Counted from the stretch's first letter, positions 24,967 to 34,750 are shown. The stretch: 64,000 bases of DNA from CAYLLD01 sp964425135 (GCA_964425135.1 CAYRKW010000009.1:7684-71683); one strand, 5' to 3'. Numbers and translations: made by a program. Notes: generated from the sequence alone by a model not told the origin.

Positions 24967-25338
24967 CTAGGTGTTCGGCGTCTGATCGTTTGCGATCAAT
25001 GCCGCCGCGACCCTGCGCCCTTCGGACAGAAGCACATTGTAGGTGCGACACGCAGCAGGTGTGGACATTGCCTCAAAGAAGACACCCGCATCGGTCAGCG
25101 CATCTCGAAACGCAGCAGGCAACACAGCCACATCGGACCCGGTGCCGATAAAAAGCACGTCATAGCTGTTCTTGAGCGCAATCAAACGCGCCGTCGCTGC
25201 AAAACCCTCCCACGGCTCATTGTCGTCCTCAAAAATGAAGATATTTCCCGTGATCACCGTACCACTGATGCGGAAAAATCCAGGTCCGTAGCTGTCAATC
25301 GGCTGCCCGCCGGAAAACTCGGTCTCGCTCAGCTTCAT
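24967..25338 (-). CDS. Mth938-like domain protein (DUF498/NDUFAF3 family)
   Basis: 123 residues. The core FLIGTGSD-like VLFIGTGSDVAVLP and the FRISGTVITGNIFI segment mark the Mth938/NDUFAF3 fold; mitochondrial NDUFAF3 is a complex I assembly factor. Its ATG overlaps the secF stop by four bases, and this secD-secF-Mth938 order is common in alphaproteobacteria. The frame extends upstream to 25389 inside secF but that extension is not conserved in kind. Convergent with the EamA gene at a three-base distance. Confidence 0.85.
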   Translation of the reverse strand: MKLSETEFSGGQPIDSYGPGFFRISGTVITGNIFIFEDDNEPWEGFAATARLIALKNSYDVLFIGTGSDVAVLPAAFRDALTDAGVFFEAMSTPAACRTYNVLLSEGRRVAAALIANDQTPNT

Positions 25339-26315
25339 GCGTCGATATTGGCAAATTGCGTGCCAGCAGGACCATCCTGCTTGTCCCAATCACGCTTTAC
25401 ACCAAGGCGCAGTAGCGCGGCAGAGGCCACAAAAACCGACGAATACGTCCCGACAATCACACCCCAGATCATCGCGAAAACGAAGCCGCGAATAACCTCT
25501 CCACCGAAGACATAAAGCGCAATCAACGCCATCAAAGTCGTCACAGAGGTCATAACTGTCCGCGAGAGGGTTTCATTGATCGACAGGTTGAGAACATCCT
25601 TGAGGGCTGTCTTCTTAAACTTGCGCAAATTTTCCCGAACGCGGTCAAAAACAACGACTGTATCGTTCAAAGAATAACCAACGATGGTCAGGATTGCGGC
25701 AATGATCGACAGGTTAAACTCAATCCGAAAGAGCGCAAATATCCCGATGGTCAGCAGAACATCATGTACCAGCGCAGCAACAGCGCCGACCGAGAACTGC
25801 CATTCGAACCGCAGCCAAATGTAGAACAATACGGCTGCGACAGCGGAAAGAATGGCCAACAGGCCCGCTTGAACAAGCTCACCAGACACTTTGGCCCCGA
25901 CGCTTTCGGTGGACAGAAACTCGATTCCATCGAAATTCGCTGAAAGCGTTTCTTTCACAAGTACAATCGTGTCTTGCTGGATCGCCTCGTCGTTGCCCAC
26001 TTGCTCAATGCGGATCATCACTGCGTTTTGGGCAGCACCCGTAAGCTCTGCTGCCGGATCATTAATCTCAGTCACAGAGGTATCGCCAATATCAAGCGTG
26101 CTCAGGACATCGCGATACGCGCCTACTTCGACCTGTTCAGGCGTTTCGGTCATGATCATGGAGCCGCCACGGAAATCTATGCCAAAGTTCAGGCCAAGCA
26201 TGAAGAACAGGATCACGGAGGCAACCATCGCGATCGCGGACAACGTCAATGTGACTTTTTCGAACTGGAAAAAATCAATAGAGGTTTTTTCTGGGACCAG
26301 CTTTAGACGCATCAT
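25335..26315 (-). CDS. secF: Protein translocase subunit SecF
   Basis: 326 residues with six membrane segments. Markers are GLNFGIDFRGGSMI after the first helix, the periplasmic P1-like domain of about 90 residues, and VGYSLNDTVVVFDRVREN, the SecF signature. The ATG at 26315 overlaps the secD stop by one base (TAATG); a second ATG three bases later is possible. Works with SecD in proton-driven late steps of Sec export. Confidence 0.96.
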   Translation of the reverse strand: MMRLKLVPEKTSIDFFQFEKVTLTLSAIAMVASVILFFMLGLNFGIDFRGGSMIMTETPEQVEVGAYRDVLSTLDIGDTSVTEINDPAAELTGAAQNAVMIRIEQVGNDEAIQQDTIVLVKETLSANFDGIEFLSTESVGAKVSGELVQAGLLAILSAVAAVLFYIWLRFEWQFSVGAVAALVHDVLLTIGIFALFRIEFNLSIIAAILTIVGYSLNDTVVVFDRVRENLRKFKKTALKDVLNLSINETLSRTVMTSVTTLMALIALYVFGGEVIRGFVFAMIWGVIVGTYSSVFVASAALLRLGVKRDWDKQDGPAGTQFANIDA

Positions 26316-27976
26316 TACACCTCAATCGTTTTGGGACGTTTGCGCTCGAACCAGGTCACGATCATCAGACGCGTGACAAAGTAAGCTGTGAAGACAGATG
26401 TTAGAATGCCCAAGCCCAAAGTGACCGCAAATCCACGCACCGGTCCCGATCCCATAACAAACAGAATAACAGCGGCAATAAACGTGGTGATATTTGCATC
26501 AATTATCGCGGAAAGCGCACGCTCGTAGCCTTGCTGAATCGCGCGGGCAGTGCCCTTTGAAGATTTTAGCTCCTCGCGAATACGCTCAAATATCAGCACG
26601 TTGGCATCAACCGCCATCCCGATGGTCAGAACAATCCCCGCAATACCTGGTAGCGTAAGCGTGGCACCGATCAAGCTGAGAAGCGCGAATATGAGGCACA
26701 CATTCAAGATAAGCGCGACATCCGCATAAATCCCAAAGCGGCCATAGGTCAGCACCATGAAGATCAGAACCGCAGTGAAGGCAACAAGCGAGGCAATCCG
26801 TCCCGCATCAATGCTGTCCTGCCCCAACTCCGGACCCACCGTGCGTTGTTCGAGCACCTCAATCTCAGCAGGCAGCGCACCAGCGCGCAACAAAATCGCA
26901 AGTTGCGTGCTTTCAGCAACATCAAAATCCCCTGTGATGATCCCGCTGCCGCCCGGAATATGGCTCTGGATCACAGGAGCAGAGATGACCTCTTCGTCGA
27001 GCACAATTGCAAACGGACTACCGATATTTTGCGCGGTGTATTCGCCAAAGATGCGCCCACCCGATGGGTTGAGCCGGAAATTAACCGCCGGACGACCGTT
27101 CTGATCGAAGGACGGGGAGGCATCAACCAAATCCTCGCCGCTGATGACGGGACGTTTTTCGAGGATGTAGAAGATACCCTCGTCGGCAACATCGACGCTC
27201 GGCAACAGGATATTGCCGGTTCCCGGACGCTGGTTTGCATCACCCGTCGTCCCTCTCACCGGATGGAATGTCAGTTTCGCCGTGCGCCCGATCAGATCAA
27301 GCAATTCTTCGGCGGAGCCAATTCCCGGGACTTGAATAAGAATACGTCGCTCGCCTTGTCTTTGGATCGTCGGCTCACGCGTTCCGGCCTCGTCAACACG
27401 GCGGCGTATGATCTCCAGCGATTGAAGCATCGTGCGATTATTCGCGGCAGTCAGCTCTGCATCCGAAAGGGTCAAAGTAATCGTGTCGCCACTGCTGGAG
27501 ACGTCAAAGTTTCGCGCTCCAACGCCCGTCAGCGACTGGATCGGCGTTGTCAGCTGAAACACCGCATTCACAGCTTGGTCGATTGCATCCGGGTTGCCGA
27601 TTTTTACGACCAATTCATCCGCAGCACTGTCCTGCCGCCGAATGGTCCCGACATCATCTCGAATGTCGCGCAACGCATCGCGCACCTCCGGCCACATGCT
27701 CTCCACAAGGTCTTCATGCACTGTTTCCAGTTCAACCTCGACCAGCAAATGCGCACCACCGCGCAAATCAAGACCAAGATTGAGCAAACTTGATGGGTAA
27801 AACGATGGCCAAGCCGCCAGATCTTCCGCATTTGCCTGCTCACCGTTCTCTTCCAGAACGAGCGCGTCATTGTACCGCTCAGCACGCTCATAAAAGAGAT
27901 TGGGTGATGCAAACAGAACGCCCAAAAGGCACACGCCCCAGATGAGGGCCTTCTTCCAGAGTGGAAAATCAAGCAT
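26315..27976 (-). CDS. secD: Protein translocase subunit SecD
   Basis: 553 residues. One N-terminal membrane segment, GLDLRGGAHLLVEVE, the large periplasmic domain (to about residue 360) and the C-terminal five-helix bundle with IGMAVDANVLIFERIREEL. First gene after yajC in a yajC-secD-secF-Mth938 series on the minus strand, 41 bases downstream of yajC. Confidence 0.96.
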   Translation of the reverse strand: MLDFPLWKKALIWGVCLLGVLFASPNLFYERAERYNDALVLEENGEQANAEDLAAWPSFYPSSLLNLGLDLRGGAHLLVEVELETVHEDLVESMWPEVRDALRDIRDDVGTIRRQDSAADELVVKIGNPDAIDQAVNAVFQLTTPIQSLTGVGARNFDVSSSGDTITLTLSDAELTAANNRTMLQSLEIIRRRVDEAGTREPTIQRQGERRILIQVPGIGSAEELLDLIGRTAKLTFHPVRGTTGDANQRPGTGNILLPSVDVADEGIFYILEKRPVISGEDLVDASPSFDQNGRPAVNFRLNPSGGRIFGEYTAQNIGSPFAIVLDEEVISAPVIQSHIPGGSGIITGDFDVAESTQLAILLRAGALPAEIEVLEQRTVGPELGQDSIDAGRIASLVAFTAVLIFMVLTYGRFGIYADVALILNVCLIFALLSLIGATLTLPGIAGIVLTIGMAVDANVLIFERIREELKSSKGTARAIQQGYERALSAIIDANITTFIAAVILFVMGSGPVRGFAVTLGLGILTSVFTAYFVTRLMIVTWFERKRPKTIEV

Positions 27977-28017
27977 GTCGGTTCAACTCACAAAATTGCG
28001 GCGTCGGTTGCGCCGAA

Positions 28018-28350
28018 TTACTCGCTTGGTTCGGTCTTGTTCAAAACAGATACGATCGTCGATTGGACAACACGAACTTTAACGCCCGATGCGATCTCCA
28101 CCTCGATCTCGTTTTCTTCTTTGACTTTGGTCACTTTTCCGATGAGCCCGCCCTGCGTAACCACCTGATCACCTCGGCGCAGCGCTTCGACCATCGCGCG
28201 ATGCTCTTTCATCTTTTTTTGCTGAGGACGGATCATCAGGAAATACATGATGCCAAAAATCAGGAAAATCGGGATCAATCCACCCAAACCAGCGCCCAAC
28301 CCACCACCTGCCGATTGCGCATACGCCGGCGTTGCAAAAATGAAGTCCAT
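28018..28350 (-). CDS. yajC: Preprotein translocase subunit YajC
   Basis: 110 residues. One membrane helix (GLIPIFLIFGIMYFLMIRPQ) followed by QQKKMKEHRAMVEALRRGD and the V-T-x-G-G-x-x-G-K-V domain, all standard for YajC. A GGGA ribosome site lies just upstream of the ATG at 28350. Heads the sec operon; the promoter must lie in the 196-base divergent gap shared with serS, which also contains a small GGCGCG stem at 28375-28391 in the yajC leader. Confidence 0.95.
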   Translation of the reverse strand: MDFIFATPAYAQSAGGGLGAGLGGLIPIFLIFGIMYFLMIRPQQKKMKEHRAMVEALRRGDQVVTQGGLIGKVTKVKEENEIEVEIASGVKVRVVQSTIVSVLNKTEPSE

Positions 28351-28546
28351 ATCGATCCCTGTTTTTTCGATGCAGGCGCGTTTATCGCGCCGGAAATTCG
28401 TTCTGAGCTACGTATAGATGCACATGAGGTTATGCAAGATGCGGGCGAGATCTGGGGGGTGTATTTATCAGCGGTGAAGTCGTTGCACCGCTGGGGAGAT
28501 TGGTGCATGAAGCTGTCACCTCACAGCCCAACCCATGCGAGACGAC

Positions 28547-29839
28547 ATGCACGATATTCGATTTATTCGCGATACGCCTGAATTGTTCGACGCAGCGATG
28601 CGTAAGCGCGGGGAAGACGTTACCGCAGCTGAGATATTGGCACTGGATAAGTCCCGCCGCGAGAAAATCGCAGCGGCAGAAGCGCTTCAGTCCTCGCTGA
28701 ACAAAGTCTCAAAAGAAGTGGGCGCAGCCAAGGCGCGCGGCGATGAGGATGAGTTTGCACGTCTGCGCGATCTTGTGTCGGCACAAAAGGGCGAGCGGGC
28801 GAGCCTCGAAGAAGACGCCAAAGCGCAGGACGCCAAGCTGACCGAAATGCTGGCCTCTTATCCCAACATCCCGCTCGATGATGTACCGCTGGGTGCGGAT
28901 GAAGCGGATAATGTGGAAATTCACACATGGGGCGAGCCGCGCAAGACGAACTTCGCACCCAAAGAACATTTTGAGGTTGCCGGCGCAGCCCAAGGTCTGG
29001 ATTTCGAAGCCGCGGCAAAACTCTCAGGCGCGCGCTTTGTTGTGATGCGTGGTGCCATGATCCGCCTTCACCGTGCCTTGGCGCAATTCATGCTTGATAC
29101 GCACATCAACGAGAACGGGTTGACTGAAACATGGACTCCAGTTCTTGTGCGCGAAGATGCGATGTATGGCACCGGCCAGTTGCCCAAATTCTCCGAGGAC
29201 AGCTATCAGACAACCAATGGTTGGTGGCTGATCCCGACATCCGAAGTCACGCTCACCAATCTTGCCGCCGATAAGATATTGGATGAGGCCGAATTGCCGA
29301 TCCGCATGACGGCACACACGCAGTGCTTCCGTTCTGAGGCGGGCAGTGCGGGCAAAGATACAACCGGAATGCTGCGTCAGCACCAGTTCGAAAAAGTCGA
29401 AATGGTCTCGATTACAAAACCCGAAGACAGCCGTGCCGAGCTGGACCGGATGACAAGCTGCGCGCAAGGCATCCTTGAGAAATTGGGGTTGGCCTATCGA
29501 ACCCTTGTGCTGTGCGTTGGCGATATGGGTTTTGGCGCTCAGCGCACCCACGACATTGAGGTTTGGTTGCCCGGTCAGAACACATATCGCGAAATATCCT
29601 CCTGCTCGGTCTGCGGCGGCTTTCAGGCGCGTCGCATGAATGCGCGCTATCGTCCGGCGTCGGGCGAAAAGCCAATGCATGTCCATACGCTGAACGGGTC
29701 AGGGCTTGCGGTTGGTCGGTGCCTCATCGCGGTCATCGAAAACTATCAGCAGGAAGACGGCAGCATTCAGATACCGGATGTTCTGCAAACCTACGTCGGT
29801 GGGCATTCTGTGATCACAGCGGACGGAACATTCGCATAA
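28547..29839 (+). CDS. serS: Serine--tRNA ligase
   Basis: 430 residues from the ATG at 28547 (MHDIRFIRDTPELFD, the usual alphaproteobacterial start); an ATG at 28535 would add four residues. An N-terminal coiled-coil arm spans about 30-110. Class II motif 2 is FRSEAGSAGKDTTGM with QHQFEKVE, and motif 3 is GLAVGRCLIAVIENYQ. Charges tRNA-Ser in the cytoplasm. Convergent with dacB, 17 bases apart. Confidence 0.96.
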   Translation: MHDIRFIRDTPELFDAAMRKRGEDVTAAEILALDKSRREKIAAAEALQSSLNKVSKEVGAAKARGDEDEFARLRDLVSAQKGERASLEEDAKAQDAKLTEMLASYPNIPLDDVPLGADEADNVEIHTWGEPRKTNFAPKEHFEVAGAAQGLDFEAAAKLSGARFVVMRGAMIRLHRALAQFMLDTHINENGLTETWTPVLVREDAMYGTGQLPKFSEDSYQTTNGWWLIPTSEVTLTNLAADKILDEAELPIRMTAHTQCFRSEAGSAGKDTTGMLRQHQFEKVEMVSITKPEDSRAELDRMTSCAQGILEKLGLAYRTLVLCVGDMGFGAQRTHDIEVWLPGQNTYREISSCSVCGGFQARRMNARYRPASGEKPMHVHTLNGSGLAVGRCLIAVIENYQQEDGSIQIPDVLQTYVGGHSVITADGTFA

Positions 29840-29856
29840 GCCGAACCAATCTGACC

Positions 29857-31356
29857 TTACCGACCGTAGGCCAATAGCCACCGTCGCAGGACAGCTTGCT
29901 CAAACACCCGCGCGCGATTGGCAAAGCGCTTCGCGCCGGGTGGCGTTTCAAGACTGTGATCCGCCTTGCTGCGCGCCTCCAGATCATTCGAGAATATCGC
30001 AAACGCCAAGCGGCGGTCGTTTCTGCCGGTGATCACACCCGACAAGCCGCGCACGAAATTCAGCGACCCGGTTTTGGCCCGAACGCTCGCACCCGGCACC
30101 GCTTCACCACGCCCACTTGAGCCCGAAACGAAGTAGCGGCGCAGCAGACCGTCCAGCTTGCCATCTTTCGCGGCTTTTTGGACAATACGTGCCATGCTCC
30201 CTGCGGTGATCGCATTATTGGGGTTCAGGCCTGAATGATCGAAAAGCGTCAGGCGCCCAACGCCGTAGGTTTCGCGCACCCAATCAACCGCGAGCGCAGC
30301 AGAGGCTTCCAGCGACGATGGGCTCGCCGTCCTGTGTCCAGCCGACAATCCGATCACCTCCGCAGTCACATTGGTCGAAAAATGCAGCATGCCGCGACAT
30401 ACCAATTTTAGCTCTCGCCGTTCAAACCGCGCGACCTCTTCGCCGTGGACAGGAGTGCGCACGATACGTGGCGCGGGGAGCAGCACGGATTTTGATCGGG
30501 CGATGGTGCGGAAGAGATCAGCCGAATATTGCGCGACATCGCGCACGGGAAGCCAGCGCGCACCGCCCTGACCAAGCATAGTCGCATTAATCGACCAATC
30601 TTCGGTAAATTCGGAACGGGAATGCTCAAACGGACGGCTTAACCCCGCAACCTTTTCAATCGATACACGATTGCTGACCGGCATGTACCGCTCAGCGCGT
30701 CCTTTGAGCGTGAACACCGTACCATCGTCATCCGACACCCATTCCAAATGCACACGATTGAAATTCGTGTTGAGCGCCGAAATCCCAGGATTATAAGCGG
30801 CTTGTGGAGGTTGATCGTTATGTATTTCACGCAGTTCCGGTAACGCGCTTGTGTCGATGATGAACGCACCCGTGATGCCTTTGATCCCGAACGCGACAAC
30901 CTCATCAAGCAAAAGCGCCATCTCGTCACTATCAAGCGCCGGATCCCCGCCACCGCGCAAAATCAGATCGCCTTGCACGATTCCACCTTCTACGGGGCCA
31001 TTGATCTCAACATTCGTGACGAACTGATACTCCGCGCCAAGCCGATCAATCGCATAAAGCGTCGTGATAACCTTTGCGACCGAGGCAGGCGGCATCGATT
31101 TGGCGGGATTGAAGCTCTCAATAATCTCACCGCTCGCAACGTCAATCAAAACAGCACTTGCCGCACCAAACTTGGATCGCTCGCGCGCAAAAGTCGGAAA
31201 CGAAGCGGGTGGTCTCTTGATCGGTGAAGCGCCGGCCTCGCTGCGCAGTTTCGGGAACTCTACCGACAAAGGCGCATCCGCTGTGGCTATCGTCGGAGGA
31301 GAACTCGCCAGCAAAAGCGCGAACACGAATACAAGACACCGGGGCAAAATCATCAT
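29857..31356 (-). CDS. dacB: D-alanyl-D-alanine carboxypeptidase/endopeptidase (PBP4, class C)
   Basis: 499 residues with a signal peptide (ILPRCLVFVFALLLASSPP). Penicillin-binding motifs in order: SVAKV (SxxK), SGLNPNN (SxN) and RAKTGSLN (KTG), with the long insertion between the first and second motifs typical of PBP4. Cleaves cross-links or terminal D-Ala in periplasmic peptidoglycan. Starts are two adjacent ATGs (31356, 31353); an in-frame start at 31443 would overlap the P450 gene and disrupt the signal. Shares a 71-base divergent region with the P450. Confidence 0.93.
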   Translation of the reverse strand: MMILPRCLVFVFALLLASSPPTIATADAPLSVEFPKLRSEAGASPIKRPPASFPTFARERSKFGAASAVLIDVASGEIIESFNPAKSMPPASVAKVITTLYAIDRLGAEYQFVTNVEINGPVEGGIVQGDLILRGGGDPALDSDEMALLLDEVVAFGIKGITGAFIIDTSALPELREIHNDQPPQAAYNPGISALNTNFNRVHLEWVSDDDGTVFTLKGRAERYMPVSNRVSIEKVAGLSRPFEHSRSEFTEDWSINATMLGQGGARWLPVRDVAQYSADLFRTIARSKSVLLPAPRIVRTPVHGEEVARFERRELKLVCRGMLHFSTNVTAEVIGLSAGHRTASPSSLEASAALAVDWVRETYGVGRLTLFDHSGLNPNNAITAGSMARIVQKAAKDGKLDGLLRRYFVSGSSGRGEAVPGASVRAKTGSLNFVRGLSGVITGRNDRRLAFAIFSNDLEARSKADHSLETPPGAKRFANRARVFEQAVLRRWLLAYGR

Positions 31357-31427
31357 GGCTGGAGTAGGTACGGTATCGCGCGGATTTTCAACCTGACATT
31401 TACACAAAATGCAGCCATGAAGTGAGA

Positions 31428-32606
31428 ATGCAGCAGTTTTCACAAGACCCGCGCGCGCATGCGTTCATCCAGTCGCCATATGAGGCTTATGACGAGATGC
31501 GGCAGATGGCTGCGTTTGTGTTTTGGGAGGAGTACAACCTCCCTTGCGCCGCGCGATACTCGACCGTGGATAAGATCTTGCGTGATCGCAGGTTCGGGCG
31601 GGAAGTGCCTGTCGAGATCAAAGCGCAGCGCAGCGCAACCCTTGGGCCGTTCTACGAGATCGAAGAGCACTCCTTACTTGAGTTGGAGCCGCCGGCGCAC
31701 ACCAAAATCCGCGCCAAAATTCTCAAGCAGTTCACAAACGCGAGCGTTTCTGCGTTAGAGCCGCGCATCTCAGCTTTGTGCGACAGGTTGATTGATCAGT
31801 TCCCATCCGACCCGTTTGATCTGATCTCGGCATATGCTGAACCCATTCCCGTGATCACTATCTCAAATCTTCTCGGCGTGCCGGAGGAACACGCCGATGA
31901 TCTCTTGCGTTGGTCGCACGCCATGGTTGCGGTCTATCAGGCGCGGCGGGATTTAGGGGTGGAGCAGGACGCAGCGCAAGCCTCGAGTGCTTTTCGCGAT
32001 TTAGTCCGTGATCTGATGACAGCGCGGCAAAAGGCTCCGCAGGATGATCTGATATCTGCACTGGTCAATGCACCGCCCGAAGATCGGCTCAGTGACGATG
32101 CGATTGTCTCCACCGTCATCTTGCTTCTGAATGCAGGTCACGAAGCGACAGTTCACAGTATCGCCAACGGCGTGAAAACGATTTTGCAGGGCGGTTTGTC
32201 TGATGAAGTTCGGGGCACATCCTCAATCGAAACGGTCAGCAACGAAGTGCTGCGATTTGATCCGCCGCTGCACATGTTCACGCGCTATGCAAAAGACGAT
32301 CTTGAATTTGAAGGGCAATTTTTCAAGCGCGGGGATGAGGTCGCTTTGCTGCTCGCCGCGGCCAATCGCGATCCGGTGCAATTCGCAAATCCCGACCAAT
32401 TTGATGTCACGCGAAACATCACCCCTATGACCAGTTTCGGCGCTGGTATTCACTTTTGTGTCGGCGCGCCTTTGGCGCGGCTTGAACTTGATCTGGCACT
32501 CAAAAAACTCTTCGAAGCAGCGCCAAACCTACGTCTGATGGAAGAACCAACCTACGCCGACCGTTACCATTTTCACGGGTTAACGCGCCTTATGGTCGAG
32601 GTTTAA
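31428..32606 (+). CDS. Cytochrome P450
   Basis: 392 residues, soluble bacterial class I. I-helix AGHEAT (236-241), ExxR at Glu273-Arg276, and the haem loop FGAGIHFCVGAPLARLE with Cys344. Length and motifs are complete, so it should be active, but no ferredoxin or ferredoxin reductase gene is nearby. GTG at 31422 is an alternative start. Substrate unknown; CYP family cannot be named by eye. Confidence 0.9.
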   Translation: MQQFSQDPRAHAFIQSPYEAYDEMRQMAAFVFWEEYNLPCAARYSTVDKILRDRRFGREVPVEIKAQRSATLGPFYEIEEHSLLELEPPAHTKIRAKILKQFTNASVSALEPRISALCDRLIDQFPSDPFDLISAYAEPIPVITISNLLGVPEEHADDLLRWSHAMVAVYQARRDLGVEQDAAQASSAFRDLVRDLMTARQKAPQDDLISALVNAPPEDRLSDDAIVSTVILLLNAGHEATVHSIANGVKTILQGGLSDEVRGTSSIETVSNEVLRFDPPLHMFTRYAKDDLEFEGQFFKRGDEVALLLAAANRDPVQFANPDQFDVTRNITPMTSFGAGIHFCVGAPLARLELDLALKKLFEAAPNLRLMEEPTYADRYHFHGLTRLMVEV

Positions 32607-32613
32607 CGCGCGT

Positions 32614-33786
32614 CTAACTGCGATCCGCCGGTTGCGCGGTTTCCACGAGCATTGCGAAAAACGACGCGCCAATCGGTGAGATATCGTCGTTGAAATCATA
32701 CTCCGGGTGGTGCAGCCCAGCGCTTGCACCCTGACCCAAATAAAGATAGGCGCCCGGACGCTCCTCAAGCATGTAGGAAAAATCCTCTGCGCCCAGCTCC
32801 GGCTTGGTTTGCGCATTCACCGCATCAGCACCCATCAGTTCTTGCGCAACCGACGCTGCAAAATCGGCTTTCTCACCGTGATTTACTGTGATCGGGTAGC
32901 CATATTCGTAATCGAGCGTCGCTTGCGCACCAAAGGCAGCGGCAGTGTTTTCTGCGATCCGCTCCATCTGCGCCTTGATCGTGTCATTCAAACCATGGCG
33001 CAAGGTGCGCACAGTGCCGTTGATATGCGCTGTTTCCGGTATAACGTTGGAGGCCGTGCCCGTGTGTATCTGCGTCACCGACAGGACCGCCGCGTCCCGT
33101 GCATCTGTCATCCGCGACAGGATGGTGTTGAGCCCCTGAACGATCTGCACGGCAACATTCACCGGATCAATCGACAGCTCGGGATAGGCTCCATGAGAGC
33201 CTTTGCCGGTGATATAGATGTCAAAGTTATCCGCCGCCGCCATAATCGGCCCAGCGCAGGTCGCGAAATGCCCTGCTTCAAGATTTGGCCAGTTGTGAAG
33301 CGCATAAACCTGCGAAATATCGTATTTATCCATCATACCATCGGCGCACATCTCGCGCCCCCCGCCGCCGCCCTCTTCGGCGGGTTGGAAGATCAGGGCA
33401 ACATTACCTTTGAAGTTGCGCGTCTCCGCCAGATAGCGCGCAGCGCCGAGCAGCATTGTTGTGTGACCATCGTGACCACATGCGTGCATGACGCCTTCGT
33501 TGGTTGATTTATAAGCATGATCACGCACCTCTGTGATCGGTAGAGCGTCCATATCCGCCCTGAGCCCTATGGTCGGCCCTTCCCCGCCATTACCTTTGAT
33601 GACTGCTACAACTCCGGTGCGCCCGACCCCCGTCTCAATGTCATCCACACCAAACTCTTTGAGACGCTCGACCACATAGGCGGCGGTCTCATGCGTGTCG
33701 AAATCCAGCTCAGGATGAGCGTGAAGATGGCGGCGCCATGTTTTCATGTCTTCGTGAAAATCTGCAATTCGGTTGATGACAGGCAA
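32614..33786 (-). CDS. M20-family metallo-amidohydrolase (hippurate hydrolase/aminoacylase-like)
   Basis: 390 residues. Metal site residues lie in HACGHDGHT, PAEEGGGGG and the late HHPEYDFND; the mid-protein dimerisation insert has GKGSHGAYP. RADMDALPI is present. Typical of enzymes that cut N-acyl amino acids or related amides in the cytoplasm. I choose the TTG at 33786, giving (M)PVINRIADFHEDMK as in relatives, with TTGGAG just upstream; the first ATG start in frame (33903) is too far and enters the mazG promoter. Confidence 0.88.
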   Translation of the reverse strand: MPVINRIADFHEDMKTWRRHLHAHPELDFDTHETAAYVVERLKEFGVDDIETGVGRTGVVAVIKGNGGEGPTIGLRADMDALPITEVRDHAYKSTNEGVMHACGHDGHTTMLLGAARYLAETRNFKGNVALIFQPAEEGGGGGREMCADGMMDKYDISQVYALHNWPNLEAGHFATCAGPIMAAADNFDIYITGKGSHGAYPELSIDPVNVAVQIVQGLNTILSRMTDARDAAVLSVTQIHTGTASNVIPETAHINGTVRTLRHGLNDTIKAQMERIAENTAAAFGAQATLDYEYGYPITVNHGEKADFAASVAQELMGADAVNAQTKPELGAEDFSYMLEERPGAYLYLGQGASAGLHHPEYDFNDDISPIGASFFAMLVETAQPADRS

Positions 33787-33863
33787 TGCATTTACTCCAA
33801 GCAGGCTAGGTCTTAGTGAGTATCCCTCTTCCAATATCGCGTCAAACCACTTGGGGTGCAGCC

Positions 33864-34709
33864 ATGGGCATGAGCAAATCAGACATCGATCAAAGCAATG
33901 CACGCGTCAGGCAGACAGGCGGCGGCATCCCGCGCCTTTTGGAGATCATGTCGCGGCTACGCGATCCAGACCACGGCTGCCCCTGGGATATCGAACAGGA
34001 TTTTTCGACGATAGCGCCCTACACGCTCGAAGAGGCTTACGAGGTTCTAGAGGCCATCGAGGCGAACGACATGGAGAATTTGCGCGGCGAGTTGGGGGAT
34101 TTGTTGTTGCAAGTTGTCTATCATGCACAGATGGCCTCCGAAGCTGGTCACTTCGGGTTCGAGGATGTGGTAGAAGCAATCAGCACCAAGATGATCGACC
34201 GGCACCCGCATGTGTTCGGCGATGAAAGCCGCAATAAGACAGCGGAAGATCAAAGTCGGGATTGGGAAAAGTTGAAGGCGGCAGAGCGTGCGAAGGCTCA
34301 AAGCAACTCGGTTCTCGATGGCGTGGCAATCACGCTCCCTGCACTCACCCGCGCGATCAAACTGCAAAACCGGGCAGCGCGGGTCGGGTTTGACTGGCCG
34401 CATGTCGACCAGGTTGTCGATAAACTGCTCGAAGAAGCGCAAGAGCTGTCGCAGGCAACCGATCCTGTTCACGTCGAAGAGGAGTTCGGCGATTTGGCCT
34501 TCGTTATGGCAAATCTGGCGCGGCATTTGGGCATTGATGCCGAGGCTGCGCTGCGAAAGGCCAACCAGAAGTTTACCCGCCGGTTTCAGGGAATTGAAGA
34601 CGCTCTTGCTGCGCGCGGTGAGAGTTTTTCGGACGTTTCGCTGGCCGATATGGATGAAATTTGGGATGATCTTAAGCGCGCGGAGAAAGCCAGACAACAT
34701 CAGCCTTGA
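33864..34709 (+). CDS. mazG: Nucleoside triphosphate pyrophosphohydrolase MazG
   Basis: 281 residues with two MazG repeats. The first is catalytic: CPWDIEQDFSTIAPYTLEEAYEVLEAI, then GELGDLLLQVVYHAQ, giving the EExxE and ExxD metal sites. The second repeat (EEEFGDLAFVMANLARH) is also conserved. Hydrolyses NTPs to NMP and pyrophosphate, house-cleaning and ppGpp-related. Start ATG 33864 (with GGGGTG at 33853-33858) or 33870. Confidence 0.93.
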   Translation: MGMSKSDIDQSNARVRQTGGGIPRLLEIMSRLRDPDHGCPWDIEQDFSTIAPYTLEEAYEVLEAIEANDMENLRGELGDLLLQVVYHAQMASEAGHFGFEDVVEAISTKMIDRHPHVFGDESRNKTAEDQSRDWEKLKAAERAKAQSNSVLDGVAITLPALTRAIKLQNRAARVGFDWPHVDQVVDKLLEEAQELSQATDPVHVEEEFGDLAFVMANLARHLGIDAEAALRKANQKFTRRFQGIEDALAARGESFSDVSLADMDEIWDDLKRAEKARQHQP

Positions 34710-34735
34710 TTAACGCAAACGCATTTCATATCGAT

Positions 34736-34750
34736 TTTCTGATCAAGAAA
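34736..34750. promoter_or_regulatory. Near-palindrome upstream of the LacI-type gene, candidate operator
   Basis: TTTCT-GATCA-AGAAA forms a 15-bp inverted repeat 30 bases before the regulator start, in a 71-base gap. The position fits autoregulation. I did not find a second good copy upstream of iolI or the binding-protein gene, so its link to the operon is unproven. Confidence 0.35.
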
